Shown here: positions 1 through 8,043 of the stretch, in pieces | Layout: each line of letters opens with the position of its first letter | Numbering within the stretch: the first letter of the stretch is position 1 | Assembly (NCBI RefSeq): GCF_000283515.1 | Contig: NC_015976.1 | Location: 2,202,501 to 2,266,500 of the forward strand | DNA from: Sphingobium sp. SYK-6 | GTDB lineage: Bacteria > Pseudomonadota > Alphaproteobacteria > Sphingomonadales > Sphingomonadaceae | Direction: 5' to 3' | Length of the DNA: 64,000 bases | Translations under genes and position numbers: made by a program | Notes under the pieces: generated by a model | Told to the model about the DNA's origin: nothing | The model's database searches: none | Seen by the model: only the letters and a program-made list of their open reading frames with translations

Positions 1-773
1 GGCTCGGGGTGAGATTATTGCTCCGAAGCACGCGGGCCCTCACGCTGACGGCAGAGGGCACCGCCTATCTCAGCGCAGCGCGGCGCATTCTGGCCGACCT
101 GGACGATGCCGAGCAGGCGATTGCGGATCGCGGGGCGCCGCGCGGACGGTTGCGGGTCAGTGCGTCACAGGCCCATGGCCGGCTCTGCATCGTCCCCCTG
201 CTCAAGCCCTTCATGGCGCTTCACCCGCATATCCTGGTCGACATCAGCCTCAGCGACCGGCTCGTCGACATCGCTGGCGGCGAAGCCGATGTGGCGATCC
301 GCTTCGGCCCGCTGGCCGACAGCGCACTGACGGCCCGCAAGCTCGGCGAGAATGGCCGGATCATTGTCGCGTCCCCGGCCTATCTGGCCGAGCACGGCAC
401 GCCGCTCGTCCCGGAGGATCTCCATCGGCATAACTGCCTCAACTTCAATTTCAGGCGGGCCGAACCGGTCTGGCCGTTTCGCAGGGACGGGCAGGACTAT
501 GCGCTGAGCGTCACGGGCAGCGTCGAGGCGAACAACGGAGAAACGCTCGGCCAGCTTGCCGCCGACGGGGTGGGCATCACGCGCGTGGGACGGTTCAGCG
601 TCGCGCCGGAGATCGCATCGGGCCGGCTCATTCCCCTTCTCGAAGACTTCAACCCCGGCGACGTCGAATCCATTCACGCCGTCTTTGTCGGCGGCGCCAA
701 CATGCCGGCACGAGTCCGCGTATTCGTGGACTTCCTCGTGGAGCGCCTGGGCCCCGCTCACCCCCAGGGCTGA
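1..773 (+). CDS. LysR-family transcriptional regulator (5' end missing)
   Basis: The reading frame is open from base 3 and continues off the left edge, so about the first 50 residues, with most of the helix-turn-helix, are missing. What remains begins with the end of the winged helix (LGVRLLLRSTRALTLTAEG is typical of LysR proteins), then the linker helix and a full periplasmic-binding-protein-like effector domain. A GTG at 9 is available but lies inside the conserved domain and is not the true start. LysR proteins usually bind DNA near a target promoter and respond to a small molecule. The gene is convergent with the minus-strand catabolic cluster that ends at 852, so it may control that cluster, but this is inference. 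Its stop codon lies inside a 23-bp sequence repeated at 34478. Confidence 0.9.
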   Translation, partial: LGVRLLLRSTRALTLTAEGTAYLSAARRILADLDDAEQAIADRGAPRGRLRVSASQAHGRLCIVPLLKPFMALHPHILVDISLSDRLVDIAGGEADVAIRFGPLADSALTARKLGENGRIIVASPAYLAEHGTPLVPEDLHRHNCLNFNFRRAEPVWPFRRDGQDYALSVTGSVEANNGETLGQLAADGVGITRVGRFSVAPEIASGRLIPLLEDFNPGDVESIHAVFVGGANMPARVRVFVDFLVERLGPAHPQG

Positions 774-784
774 TCGACATTCAG
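762..784 (+). repeat. Solitary end copy of the 34.5-kb inverted-repeat element
   Basis: The 23 bases here are identical to 34478-34500, the left end of the 166-bp inverted-repeat element described there. The core AGGGCTGATCGACATT is the 16-bp arm of that element. Only one arm is present here, and the LysR stop codon TGA (771-773) is supplied by the arm. It may be a remnant of an excised or partly deleted element, or a shared insertion target. Confidence 0.7.
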
Positions 785-851
785 CGCAGATGGATGGCAA
801 GCGGAGGTCAATAATCTGCGAGCCGGCTGCCCTTCCCCAACCGGCCCGACC

Positions 852-1628
852 TCAGTGCTTGATCGTGCACAGGGCCCCGCCGTCCACCGGCCAGGCGGCG
901 CCGGTGACGAAGCTCGCTTCATCCGAGAGCAGGAAGGAGACGACATGGCCGACTTCGGCCGGCTTGCCGCAGCGGTTCATGACGGACACCCAGCCGAGCG
1001 TATCGAGCCCCTTCTGCAGGTCGCCATCGAACATCTGCACCAGAACCTCGTTCAGCAGCGGCGTCTCGATCACGCCCGGCTCCACGCAATTCACCCGGAT
1101 GCCTTTCGGGCCAAGATCCGCCGCTGCCGTCCGGGTGAGGCCGACCACGCCATGCTTCGCCGCATTATAGGCCGCGCCACCTGCGAGACCCCGTTCCGAA
1201 CCGATGGACGCCGTGTTAACGACGGCGCCGCTGCCCTGCGCCACCATCTGCACGAGAACGAAGCGCAGGCCGAGGAACACGCCGCGGAGATTGACCGCCA
1301 GGATGCGGTCATATTCATCGATCGGATATTCGTGGATGGGCGTGATGACCCCTTCCACCCCGGCATTGTTGAAGAAGCCATCGATACGGCCATGTTTCGC
1401 GACGGTCTGGTCGACATAGGCGCGCACGTCGGTTTCGCTGGCGCAATCGGCGCGGATGAAATCCACTTCGCCGATCTTCGCGAGCTCGGCGGCCCGCTCC
1501 TCCAGCGAAGCGGCGATGTCGACCATCACCACCCGCGCGCCCTGCGCAGCGAGAATGCCCGCGGTGGCATAGCCGATCGCGCCGGCGGCACCGGTGACGA
1601 TGATGACGCGATCCTTGTGGCTGGGCAT
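852..1628 (-). CDS. Short-chain dehydrogenase/reductase (SDR), classical type
   Basis: This 258-residue protein has the classical SDR pattern: the nucleotide-binding TGAAGAIG near residue 12, an Asp ending beta-strand 2 (VVMVDI) that favours NAD(H), the NNAG motif, a catalytic Ser (NTASIG) and YNAAK as the YxxxK catalytic pair. The C-terminal segment WPVDGG is also typical. It should oxidise a secondary alcohol or reduce a ketone in the cytoplasm. It is the last gene of the minus-strand cluster, 6 bp after the 68-residue protein. Substrate cannot be read from sequence. Confidence 0.9.
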   Translation of the reverse strand: MPSHKDRVIIVTGAAGAIGYATAGILAAQGARVVMVDIAASLEERAAELAKIGEVDFIRADCASETDVRAYVDQTVAKHGRIDGFFNNAGVEGVITPIHEYPIDEYDRILAVNLRGVFLGLRFVLVQMVAQGSGAVVNTASIGSERGLAGGAAYNAAKHGVVGLTRTAAADLGPKGIRVNCVEPGVIETPLLNEVLVQMFDGDLQKGLDTLGWVSVMNRCGKPAEVGHVVSFLLSDEASFVTGAAWPVDGGALCTIKH

Positions 1629-1634
1629 GGCCGG

Positions 1635-1841
1635 TTATCCTTTGCGAAAGGGAAGCGTGAGGAGAAAGAGGATGAGGCGCGGTGACAGCAGCTTCAGGGC
1701 AGCGCGCGCTTCCTGCGGCTTGAGCCGGGCGCTCATCGGCATGGTGCCGAACACCTTGCCCTTGATGACGAGATCATTGCCGTCCCGCTCGATCGCCGAA
1801 ACCTGCATGAGCTCGGACTTGTCGGACGAATAGATCTTCAT
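1635..1841 (-). CDS. 68-residue conserved-looking protein coupled to the flavoprotein gene
   Basis: The ATG at 1841 overlaps the stop of the upstream flavoprotein gene (ATGA, 1838-1841), which argues for translational coupling and fixes this start. The longer open frame extending upstream is only the shadow of that flavoprotein. The 68 residues start MKIYSSDKSELMQVSAI, hold a short beta-rich part (DLVIKGKVFGTMPMSARL) and end in a hydrophobic, basic stretch (LILFLLTLPFRKG) that could be membrane-associated. I do not recognise a family. Because it is coupled to the flavoprotein, it may be an accessory subunit or chaperone for it; this is inference. Confidence 0.65.
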   Translation of the reverse strand: MKIYSSDKSELMQVSAIERDGNDLVIKGKVFGTMPMSARLKPQEARAALKLLSPRLILFLLTLPFRKG

Positions 1842-3400
1842 GCCACCCGTACCTTGTCGAAATCGACTCCAAGGTCGTCGAACATGACCTGCGCGGTGGC
1901 CCTGCCCGCGCCGAACACGCCGCCGCCGGGATGCTGGAACGGCCCCACGAGATAGAGCCGGTCCACGCCCGGCACGCGATATTGCCCCAGTTCCGGCGTC
2001 GGTCGGTGCGCGCCGGACTGATAGGTCGTCGTCGCGATGCCGTGGAGATCGCTGCGCATGAAGCTGGGCGATGTCCGCTCCATGTCCACCGGGGAATCCA
2101 CATGCGCGTCCAGCAGGACCTCGCGGATGTTGGGAATGAACCGGGCCATGCGGTCGATCATCACCTCGGCATAAGCGCACTTGCTGTCGTCCCAGCCCTG
2201 CCCGTCCGGCCGATGATAAGGCACATAGTCCCAGGCATGGAGCACGGCCTTGCCTTCAGGCGCGCGACTGGCATCGAACTGCGAGAGCGAGCCGAGGCCA
2301 ATGAGCGGCGTGCGGACGAAGCCGCCATAGCGCAGGTCATCGAAGGCGCGGCGCAGCGTCTCGTAACTGTCCGGCATCAGCTCGACCATCACGGCATCGA
2401 CATCGGGCGCCGAGAAGCGCAGCGGCGCGTCGAGCGCGGCATGGATGGTGATGCAGGCCGCATCGGTGATCTGGGTGCGCAGCGCGCCGCTCGCGGCCTG
2501 TGCGTCCATGCCCGGCACCATGTCGGGCAGCAGATGCGGATGGATGGCGCCGATCACCGCCTCCCGCGCCGCGTGGCGCGTTCCGTCATCCAGCACGACG
2601 CCGCTCGCCCGGCCTCCCGCGCTCGTCACTTCCCGCACCGATGCACTGGCGACCACCGCGCCGCCATGATCCTCGATGCAGCGGATCAGCGAAGCGGTCA
2701 GGCTCCCGGAGCCGCCCCGCGCCACGCCGAAGCCGAAGCGCTCGAGAAAGCCGAGGAACACATACATGCCGATGCCGGTCGCCTTCTCGTCGGGCGAGAC
2801 GAGGTTCTCACCGGCCACCCGCGCGAAATGCATGCGCACCTCGTCGCTCTCGAACAGCTCGCACAGATGATCGTGGCTCGACATCTGCATGACGCGCCAG
2901 AGCTCACGCCCTTCATGGCTGCTGTCGAGCATCGCATTGCCGGCCCCAACGGGCATGGGCGGCGTGTAAAGCGATGCCTGGATCATCGGCAGCCATTGGG
3001 CCGCCTGCGCGGATATCCGCCGGAAGGCCTCCGCATCCTTCTGCGAGAAGCGCGCGATCGACGCGGCCGACCGCTCCGTATCGCGATACAGCTTGAGCGT
3101 CCGCCCATCCTCGAAGACGGACATCATGGGCACGTCCGGGAACAGATAAGTGAGGCCATAGCGGGACTTGAGGCCCAGCTCGTCATTCACGAGCATCGGA
3201 TTGCCCTGAATGAAGATGTGGCTCATCGAGTGCTGGTCGTGCCGGAATCCCGGAAGCGTCAGCTCGCGCGTGACGACGCCGCCGCCGAACCAGGCATTGC
3301 GCTCCAGCACCAGCACCTTGCGGCCGGCCACGGCGGCATAAGCGGCCGCGACGAGGCCATTGTGGCCGGAGCCGATCGCGATGACGTCGTAATCAGCCAT
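1838..3400 (-). CDS. FAD-dependent oxidoreductase, phytoene desaturase/carotenoid isomerase-like
   Basis: A 520-residue flavoprotein. The N-terminus DVIAIGSGHNGLVAAAYAA is a dinucleotide-binding fold (GxGxxG) followed by an acidic residue (LVLERN). The C-terminus has the second FAD-contacting motif (HPGGGVFGAGRATAQ) seen in phytoene-desaturase-like amine oxidase superfamily members. These enzymes desaturate, isomerise or oxidise hydrophobic substrates. No carotenoid genes (crtB, crtI, crtY) lie nearby, so a carotenoid role is unlikely; it more probably acts on the substrate of the surrounding catabolic cluster. It follows the serine hydrolase by about 60 bp and overlaps the next gene by 4 bp. 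Confidence 0.85.
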   Translation of the reverse strand: MADYDVIAIGSGHNGLVAAAYAAVAGRKVLVLERNAWFGGGVVTRELTLPGFRHDQHSMSHIFIQGNPMLVNDELGLKSRYGLTYLFPDVPMMSVFEDGRTLKLYRDTERSAASIARFSQKDAEAFRRISAQAAQWLPMIQASLYTPPMPVGAGNAMLDSSHEGRELWRVMQMSSHDHLCELFESDEVRMHFARVAGENLVSPDEKATGIGMYVFLGFLERFGFGVARGGSGSLTASLIRCIEDHGGAVVASASVREVTSAGGRASGVVLDDGTRHAAREAVIGAIHPHLLPDMVPGMDAQAASGALRTQITDAACITIHAALDAPLRFSAPDVDAVMVELMPDSYETLRRAFDDLRYGGFVRTPLIGLGSLSQFDASRAPEGKAVLHAWDYVPYHRPDGQGWDDSKCAYAEVMIDRMARFIPNIREVLLDAHVDSPVDMERTSPSFMRSDLHGIATTTYQSGAHRPTPELGQYRVPGVDRLYLVGPFQHPGGGVFGAGRATAQVMFDDLGVDFDKVRVA

Positions 3401-3460
3401 GGTCCCGCTTCATCCTCTTCGAGCCGCGACAGCGCGGCATGTCAAAGTCCGCCCGGATGC

Positions 3461-4606
3461 TCACACACATGCCGAGACCACCAGGTCGGACAGTTTCTGG
3501 AAACGCGCGATATTCGCCGCCTGCGTCATCACGCCGGCCGTCAGGCACGCGAAGCTCACATCCAGTGCCGGATCCACCCAGAAGAGCGCGCTCCCCGCGC
3601 CATAATTGCCGAACGTCTCCGGGCTGGTGAGCGTGCCGAGCTGGTGATGCCCGATGCGCGTCCCACGGACGTTGAAGCCCAACCCCATATAAGCCGGCAT
3701 TTCCTCCCACCCCATGCGCAGGTGGACGGCGCGATACAGTTCGTTGGGGAAATCGCCCGTGTGCACCTGCCGCGCGAGCCGCACCATCTGCGGGGAGAGA
3801 ATGCGCACGCCATCCAGCTCGCCGCCGCGCCGGAGCATCTCCGCGAAGCGGGAGAGGTCCGGCACGCTCGACGCGCAGCCGACATGAGGCGCTTCCACGT
3901 CCGGGTCCTCGAACAGCGCATGATCGCCGGGAATGGTCCGCGAGAGATGGCGGATGGGGACCGTGCCGCGCATGTCGGGCCGGACATGGCGCGCATTCAG
4001 GTCCGCGCGCAGGCCCATGGAACTGTCGGTCATGCCGAGCGGCTCGAACAACTCCTCGCGCAGGATATCCCGGAAGCGCCGCCCCTTCGGATCGGTGCGC
4101 CGCAGCGCTTCCCCCATCAGCACATGGTTCGCGAGAGGCGAATAATCGCAGCGCGTGCCCGGCTCCACCGTGCCATGGACATGCGCGATCACGGCTTCGA
4201 ACAGCTCGTCCAGCCGGTCGAGATACATGTCCGGCCGGGGCATCCAGACCCCCGGCATCCCGGCGGTATGGGTCAGGAGATGGAAGAAGGTCGCGCGGTT
4301 GCGCGGCTCGCCGGTGAATTCGGGGAGGATGTCGCTCACCCGCGTCGTGAGAGCGAAGCGGCCTTCCTCGATGGCGCGCAGGATCAGGATGTTGGTGAAG
4401 GCCTTGCTGGTCGAGAAGATGGAGAAGACGCTGTCCTTCGACAGTCTTTTCTCCCCCGCGCCGTCGGCAAAGCCGATCGCCTCGTCGAACCCGATCACGC
4501 CGCCCCGCATCACGCGAAGCACCGCGCCATAATAGGCGCCGGCAGCCACGTCGGCCTCTATCACTGCCTTGAGGTGGTCCAGCCGCTCCCGCCAGAAACC
4601 GCTCAT
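3461..4606 (-). CDS. Serine hydrolase of the beta-lactamase / EstB esterase family
   Basis: 381 residues with the class C beta-lactamase-like fold used by many esterases. The SxxK nucleophile motif is STSK (in FSIFSTSKAFTN) near residue 60. The Tyr motif is probably the YSPLAN segment near residue 155, a variant of YxN. No signal peptide is evident, so it is likely cytoplasmic. GGGAGGGAAGC lies just ahead of the ATG at 4606, a strong ribosome-binding site. Known relatives hydrolyse short esters, lactones or amides rather than antibiotics. A second gene of this family lies at 6734-7945 in the same cluster; the two are clearly different in sequence. Confidence 0.85.
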   Translation of the reverse strand: MSGFWRERLDHLKAVIEADVAAGAYYGAVLRVMRGGVIGFDEAIGFADGAGEKRLSKDSVFSIFSTSKAFTNILILRAIEEGRFALTTRVSDILPEFTGEPRNRATFFHLLTHTAGMPGVWMPRPDMYLDRLDELFEAVIAHVHGTVEPGTRCDYSPLANHVLMGEALRRTDPKGRRFRDILREELFEPLGMTDSSMGLRADLNARHVRPDMRGTVPIRHLSRTIPGDHALFEDPDVEAPHVGCASSVPDLSRFAEMLRRGGELDGVRILSPQMVRLARQVHTGDFPNELYRAVHLRMGWEEMPAYMGLGFNVRGTRIGHHQLGTLTSPETFGNYGAGSALFWVDPALDVSFACLTAGVMTQAANIARFQKLSDLVVSACV

Positions 4607-4621
4607 GCTTCCCTCCCCGGC

Positions 4622-5383
4622 CTAGCCCGCCGCGATGATGCCGCCGTCGATGGCCAGCATCGCGCCGTTGATGAAGTCCGCATCCTCCCCGATCAGGAAA
4701 GCGACAGCCCGGGCGACATCCTCCGGACGCCCGTTGCGGCGCAGCGGTATGCCGGCGGCGCGGCGCTCATAATCTTCCGCCGAAACGAAACCCGCCGTCG
4801 CGGGCGTCGGCACGGAGCCCGGCGCGATGGCATTCACCCGGATGCCCCGCGGCCCGAGCTCACCTGCCAGAACGTTGGTGAGCGCGGCCACCGCACCCTT
4901 GATCGCCGTATAGGCGCCCGTGTTCGGACGTCCCCGATAGGCGACGGGCGAACTGTAGTTGATGATCCAGCCCTTGCCCGCTTCGGGATCGCGATGCGCC
5001 AGGAACGCCTGCACGCCCCAGAAAACCGACTTGAGGCCGCTCGATATCATGCGGTCCAGCGTCTCCTCGGTCACGCGCTCGATCGGCTCATAGACCAGAT
5101 AGGAAGCATTGTTGATGAGCGTATCGACCGGCCCATAAGCCCGCGCGAATGCCGCCATGGTCTCATGAAAGGTCTCGCGCGCGCCAAGGTCGCCACCATA
5201 AGCGACAGCTTCGCCACCGGCGGAGATGATGCGCGCGGCGACTTCCGCCGCGGCGTCCTCATTGATGTCACAGACCGCCACCACGGCGCCAAGGCTCGCG
5301 AGATGAGCGGCGATCGCCTCGCCCAGTCCCCTGCCGGCGCCCGAGATCAGGACGTTCCGGCCCGCAAGGCTCCCCGCGCTCAC
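4622..5383 (-). CDS. Short-chain dehydrogenase/reductase (SDR)
   Basis: 253 residues. Motifs in order: GAGRGLGEA cofactor loop, Asp after strand 2 (VAVCDIN, NAD-type), NNAS in place of NNAG, catalytic Ser in NYSSPV, and YTAIK as the YxxxK pair. The C-terminus FINGAMLAIDGG is standard. The start is GTG at 5383 and overlaps the preceding stop (GTGA, 5380-5383), so it is coupled to the NTF2-like gene. It is one of two SDRs in the cluster and probably catalyses a separate alcohol/ketone step. Confidence 0.9.
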   Translation of the reverse strand: MSAGSLAGRNVLISGAGRGLGEAIAAHLASLGAVVAVCDINEDAAAEVAARIISAGGEAVAYGGDLGARETFHETMAAFARAYGPVDTLINNASYLVYEPIERVTEETLDRMISSGLKSVFWGVQAFLAHRDPEAGKGWIINYSSPVAYRGRPNTGAYTAIKGAVAALTNVLAGELGPRGIRVNAIAPGSVPTPATAGFVSAEDYERRAAGIPLRRNGRPEDVARAVAFLIGEDADFINGAMLAIDGGIIAAG

Positions 5384-5790
5384 AGGCCGAACAACCGCGC
5401 CACATAATGGCTGTCCATATATTCATGGAGATAGCCGATCTTGCCGTTGTTCATGCGGAAGACCCAGGAATAGCGGTTGTGATAGGTCCGCCCGTCCTGC
5501 AGCTTCCCGTCCGAATAGCTCTCGACCGCGACGAAATCCCCGTCCGAGAAGATGGTCTGGACATGGACCTTGGGGTCGCCCTGCGCAAACATGCCGCGCA
5601 CCGGCGCCAGAAAATCATCGATGATCTGGTTGCCCCGGTAGGAGCCGGCGCCGGGAATATCCTTCACCATCGGTTCCCACACGCTGTCCTCGTCGAGAAA
5701 GGGACGCAGCCGGTCGAGATTCCCGCTCGACAGCGCCTCGAAGAAATCGAGCGCCAGTTGCTCGTTCGCGTTTTTCGCAGTCACGCTCAT
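5380..5790 (-). CDS. NTF2-like / SnoaL-like protein
   Basis: 136 residues with the cone-shaped alpha+beta fold expected of the NTF2/SnoaL superfamily: an N-terminal helix (LALDFFEALSSGNLDRLRPF), then alternating strands ending in WVFRMNNGKIGYLHEYMDS. Family members include small cyclases, isomerases, dehydratases and non-catalytic pocket proteins. The ATG overlaps the upstream stop (ATGA at 5787-5790). Together with the next NTF2-like gene it forms a back-to-back pair that may work on the same or successive intermediates. No specific catalytic residue can be assigned. Confidence 0.85.
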   Translation of the reverse strand: MSVTAKNANEQLALDFFEALSSGNLDRLRPFLDEDSVWEPMVKDIPGAGSYRGNQIIDDFLAPVRGMFAQGDPKVHVQTIFSDGDFVAVESYSDGKLQDGRTYHNRYSWVFRMNNGKIGYLHEYMDSHYVARLFGL

Positions 5791-6272
5791 TGCGGCGGCA
5801 CTCCCGTCTCTTCGATGCTCGGCACGGGAATCGCGGGCACATGGCCGCCCTGGTAAAGCGCGACATTGCCGATGCGGGATTTGAACTTCCAGCCGTTCCC
5901 GGTCTTCACGAACAGATCGTCGAACGAGCCGATGAACACCCCCTCGCCCTCACGCGGCCATGGCGCGTCCGGATCGGCGGCGGACATCATGGTGACATAG
6001 CTGTTGCCCTTCGCTTCCGTCGGCGAGAGCACGGTGATGAGGATGTTCGTCATCACATGGCGCGTGAGGCGCGCCTTGCGGTCCCGGAAGATGGCGTGGA
6101 CCTTATCCTTCCCATAATAAGGATGGGCCGGATCGAGCGGCCGGGCGAAGACGCAATCCTCCACGAACAGGTCGGCCAGCGCCTCATGATCCAGGTCATC
6201 ATTGAACTTCGCGAATTCGAGGACGAGCCGGGCGCAGGCCCGCTCGATCTCCGCGACCTCGGCAGCGTTCAT
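5787..6272 (-). CDS. NTF2-like (SnoaL_4-type) protein
   Basis: 161 residues with the layout of SnoaL_4 / ring-hydroxylating-dioxygenase-beta-like proteins: a long N-terminal helix region (ACARLVLEFAKFNDDLDHEALADLF), a central segment with TRHVMTNILITVLSP and a final strand pair. No dioxygenase alpha subunit is in the window, so it is more likely a stand-alone isomerase/dehydratase-type protein than an oxygenase subunit. It overlaps both neighbours by 4 bp, which places it firmly in the operon. Confidence 0.85.
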   Translation of the reverse strand: MNAAEVAEIERACARLVLEFAKFNDDLDHEALADLFVEDCVFARPLDPAHPYYGKDKVHAIFRDRKARLTRHVMTNILITVLSPTEAKGNSYVTMMSAADPDAPWPREGEGVFIGSFDDLFVKTGNGWKFKSRIGNVALYQGGHVPAIPVPSIEETGVPPQ

Positions 6273-6721
6273 CCCTTGCCTCCCTTTGCCTTGGGCTTCG
6301 CGGGCTTGCTCCCCTTGCTTTTGGTGGCGGACTTGCCCGGTTTCTCCGCATCGATCTCGGCAAAGGCCTCGCCGGCGATGCGGAAGCTGTCGACTGCTGC
6401 GGGCACGCCACCATAGATCGCGACCTGAAGCAGCACTTCGCGGATCTCTTCCCGGCTGAGGCCATTGTTGAGCGCGCCGCGCACATGCGCCTTGAGCTCG
6501 TGCGACCGGTTGAGGATCGCGATCATGCCTAGGTTCAGGAGGCTGCGGTCCCGTCGGGAGAGCCCCTCACGCCCCCAGACTTCGCCCCAGCAATATTGCG
6601 TGACCAGTTCCTGCAATGGCTTGTTGAACGCGTTCATATTGGCCAGCGCGCGGTCGACATAAGCGTCTCCCAGCACCGACCGGCGAATATCGAGCCCCTT
6701 GTCGAACATGTCCTTGTTCAT
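6269..6721 (-). CDS. Carboxymuconolactone decarboxylase (CMD) family protein
   Basis: 150 residues. The central 110 residues match the CMD family: QYCWGEVWGREGLSRRDRSL, ELKAHVRGALNNGLSREEI and the YGGVPAA turn. In the beta-ketoadipate pathway PcaC decarboxylates 4-carboxymuconolactone; many paralogues do other decarboxylation or lactone chemistry. No AhpD-type CxxC is present, so it is not a peroxidase-type member. The last 25 residues are Lys/Pro/Ala/Ser-rich and probably disordered. No other beta-ketoadipate genes are present, so PcaC function is not claimed. Confidence 0.88.
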   Translation of the reverse strand: MNKDMFDKGLDIRRSVLGDAYVDRALANMNAFNKPLQELVTQYCWGEVWGREGLSRRDRSLLNLGMIAILNRSHELKAHVRGALNNGLSREEIREVLLQVAIYGGVPAAVDSFRIAGEAFAEIDAEKPGKSATKSKGSKPAKPKAKGGKG

Positions 6722-6733
6722 CAGTCGGTCCCT

Positions 6734-7945
6734 TCAAAGCGCGGAATAGAGAGCATCGATCAGGCGCCGGGCGCGCGGCCCATTGTCGCCCACCGAGTGA
6801 AGCTTGTTGCAGCAATAGGAGAAGCCGATCCGCGCATCGGGATCGCCAAAGCCGATCGAGCCGCCGATTCCATGATGGCCAAAGCTGCGCGGGTTCGGCC
6901 CCATGTAGACGGCTTCGGGCGTGTTCAGCAGCACCCCGAGCGCCTGATGATAAGGCCGCTCCTGCAAAAGCTCGGTCTGGTTGTGCTGTTCCTCGATCAT
7001 CCGCGCCAGGCCATCCCGGCTCAGGAGCGTGACTCCATCGACCTCTCCCGGGTCCACCACCGCGCCATAGATGCGCGCAACGCCGCGCGCATTGCCGTGG
7101 CCGTTGCCGCTGGCGATCTCCACTGCGCGCCAGAGCGGCTTGTTGAGCGTGACACGCCAGGGCTCATCCGGGTTCTGGCGGAACGCGAGGGGACGCAGCA
7201 CCTCCCCGGTCCATTCGGGATCGGCCGGCAGTTCGACATCCTTGGCGGCGAACAGGCGCGCATTCATGTTGGGCATGATCTCGGCCACGGTCGCCTGCTC
7301 GGCCGCGCTCATCCCGCCGATCCAGTATTCCGCGTCCAGCGGATCCGCGATTTCCCGGCGCAGGAAGGGCCCAACCGTAAGCCCGCTCACGCGCCGCATC
7401 ACCTCGCCCAGCAGATAGCCCTGATTGTGGACATGATAGGCCGCGCGCGTACCCGGCTCCCAGAGCGGCGTCTGCGCTTCCAGCGCCTTCACATAGGCTT
7501 CCCGGTCGAACATGCCGCCGGGATACATGGGGTCGTCCGTGAGCACGGGGATCGCCGCGCGATGATCGAGCAGCCAGCGGACGAGGATCTTCTCCTTGCC
7601 CTTCTGCCCGAACTCCGGCCAGTAGTCGGCCACCGGACGGTCGATGTCGATGAGGCCGCGATCCACGAGCATGTTGAACGCGATGCCGGTGATGCCCTTG
7701 GCGACGCTCATCATGCAGACCGTGCTGTGCGCGTCCCATTGCGTGGTCATCGCGCCATCGCGCCAGCCGCCCCAGAGGTCGACGACGGTCTTGCCGTCGA
7801 TCACGACGGAACAGCCAGCGCCGATCTCCTCCTCCTGCCGGAAATTGTCGCTAAACGCCCGCAGCACCGGCTCGAAGCCATCCGCGACGAAACCCTCGAT
7901 CGCGAACTGCGCGCCCCGCGCGTCAATGTTCTCGTTGACCTGCAC
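6734..7945 (-). CDS. Serine hydrolase of the beta-lactamase / EstB esterase family
   Basis: 403 residues, class C beta-lactamase-like. The nucleophile motif is SVAK (in MMSVAKGITG) and the second motif lies in YHVHNQGYLLGEVMRR. The start is GTG at 7945 with GGAAGGAGAGAGC immediately upstream, a strong ribosome-binding site. It resembles lactonase/esterase members such as EstB, which cleave ester or lactone bonds. It is followed after 12 bp by the CMD-family gene. Together with the metallo-hydrolases it suggests that the pathway generates an ester or lactone that must be opened. Confidence 0.87.
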   Translation of the reverse strand: MQVNENIDARGAQFAIEGFVADGFEPVLRAFSDNFRQEEEIGAGCSVVIDGKTVVDLWGGWRDGAMTTQWDAHSTVCMMSVAKGITGIAFNMLVDRGLIDIDRPVADYWPEFGQKGKEKILVRWLLDHRAAIPVLTDDPMYPGGMFDREAYVKALEAQTPLWEPGTRAAYHVHNQGYLLGEVMRRVSGLTVGPFLRREIADPLDAEYWIGGMSAAEQATVAEIMPNMNARLFAAKDVELPADPEWTGEVLRPLAFRQNPDEPWRVTLNKPLWRAVEIASGNGHGNARGVARIYGAVVDPGEVDGVTLLSRDGLARMIEEQHNQTELLQERPYHQALGVLLNTPEAVYMGPNPRSFGHHGIGGSIGFGDPDARIGFSYCCNKLHSVGDNGPRARRLIDALYSAL

Positions 7946-8043
7946 GCTCTCTCCTTCCGACGCCCCGCATCGTTGCTTCTAGGCCCGTCCACCCCGTCCC
8001 GGCTTGGGCCCGAGCGAATGGCGCTTGTCGGTCCGCGAACGGC

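Noticed and set aside
1838..3400. Carotenoid biosynthesis locus
   Set aside because: The flavoprotein resembles phytoene desaturases, but no phytoene synthase, cyclase or other crt gene is present.
1931..5407. 1158-codon plus-strand open frame
   Set aside because: It is antisense to four well-supported minus-strand genes, is very Arg/His-rich and has no family motif; such long shadow frames are common at this GC content.
6269..6721. pcaC of the beta-ketoadipate pathway
   Set aside because: Family match only; no pcaB, pcaD, pcaIJ or pcaGH genes nearby.
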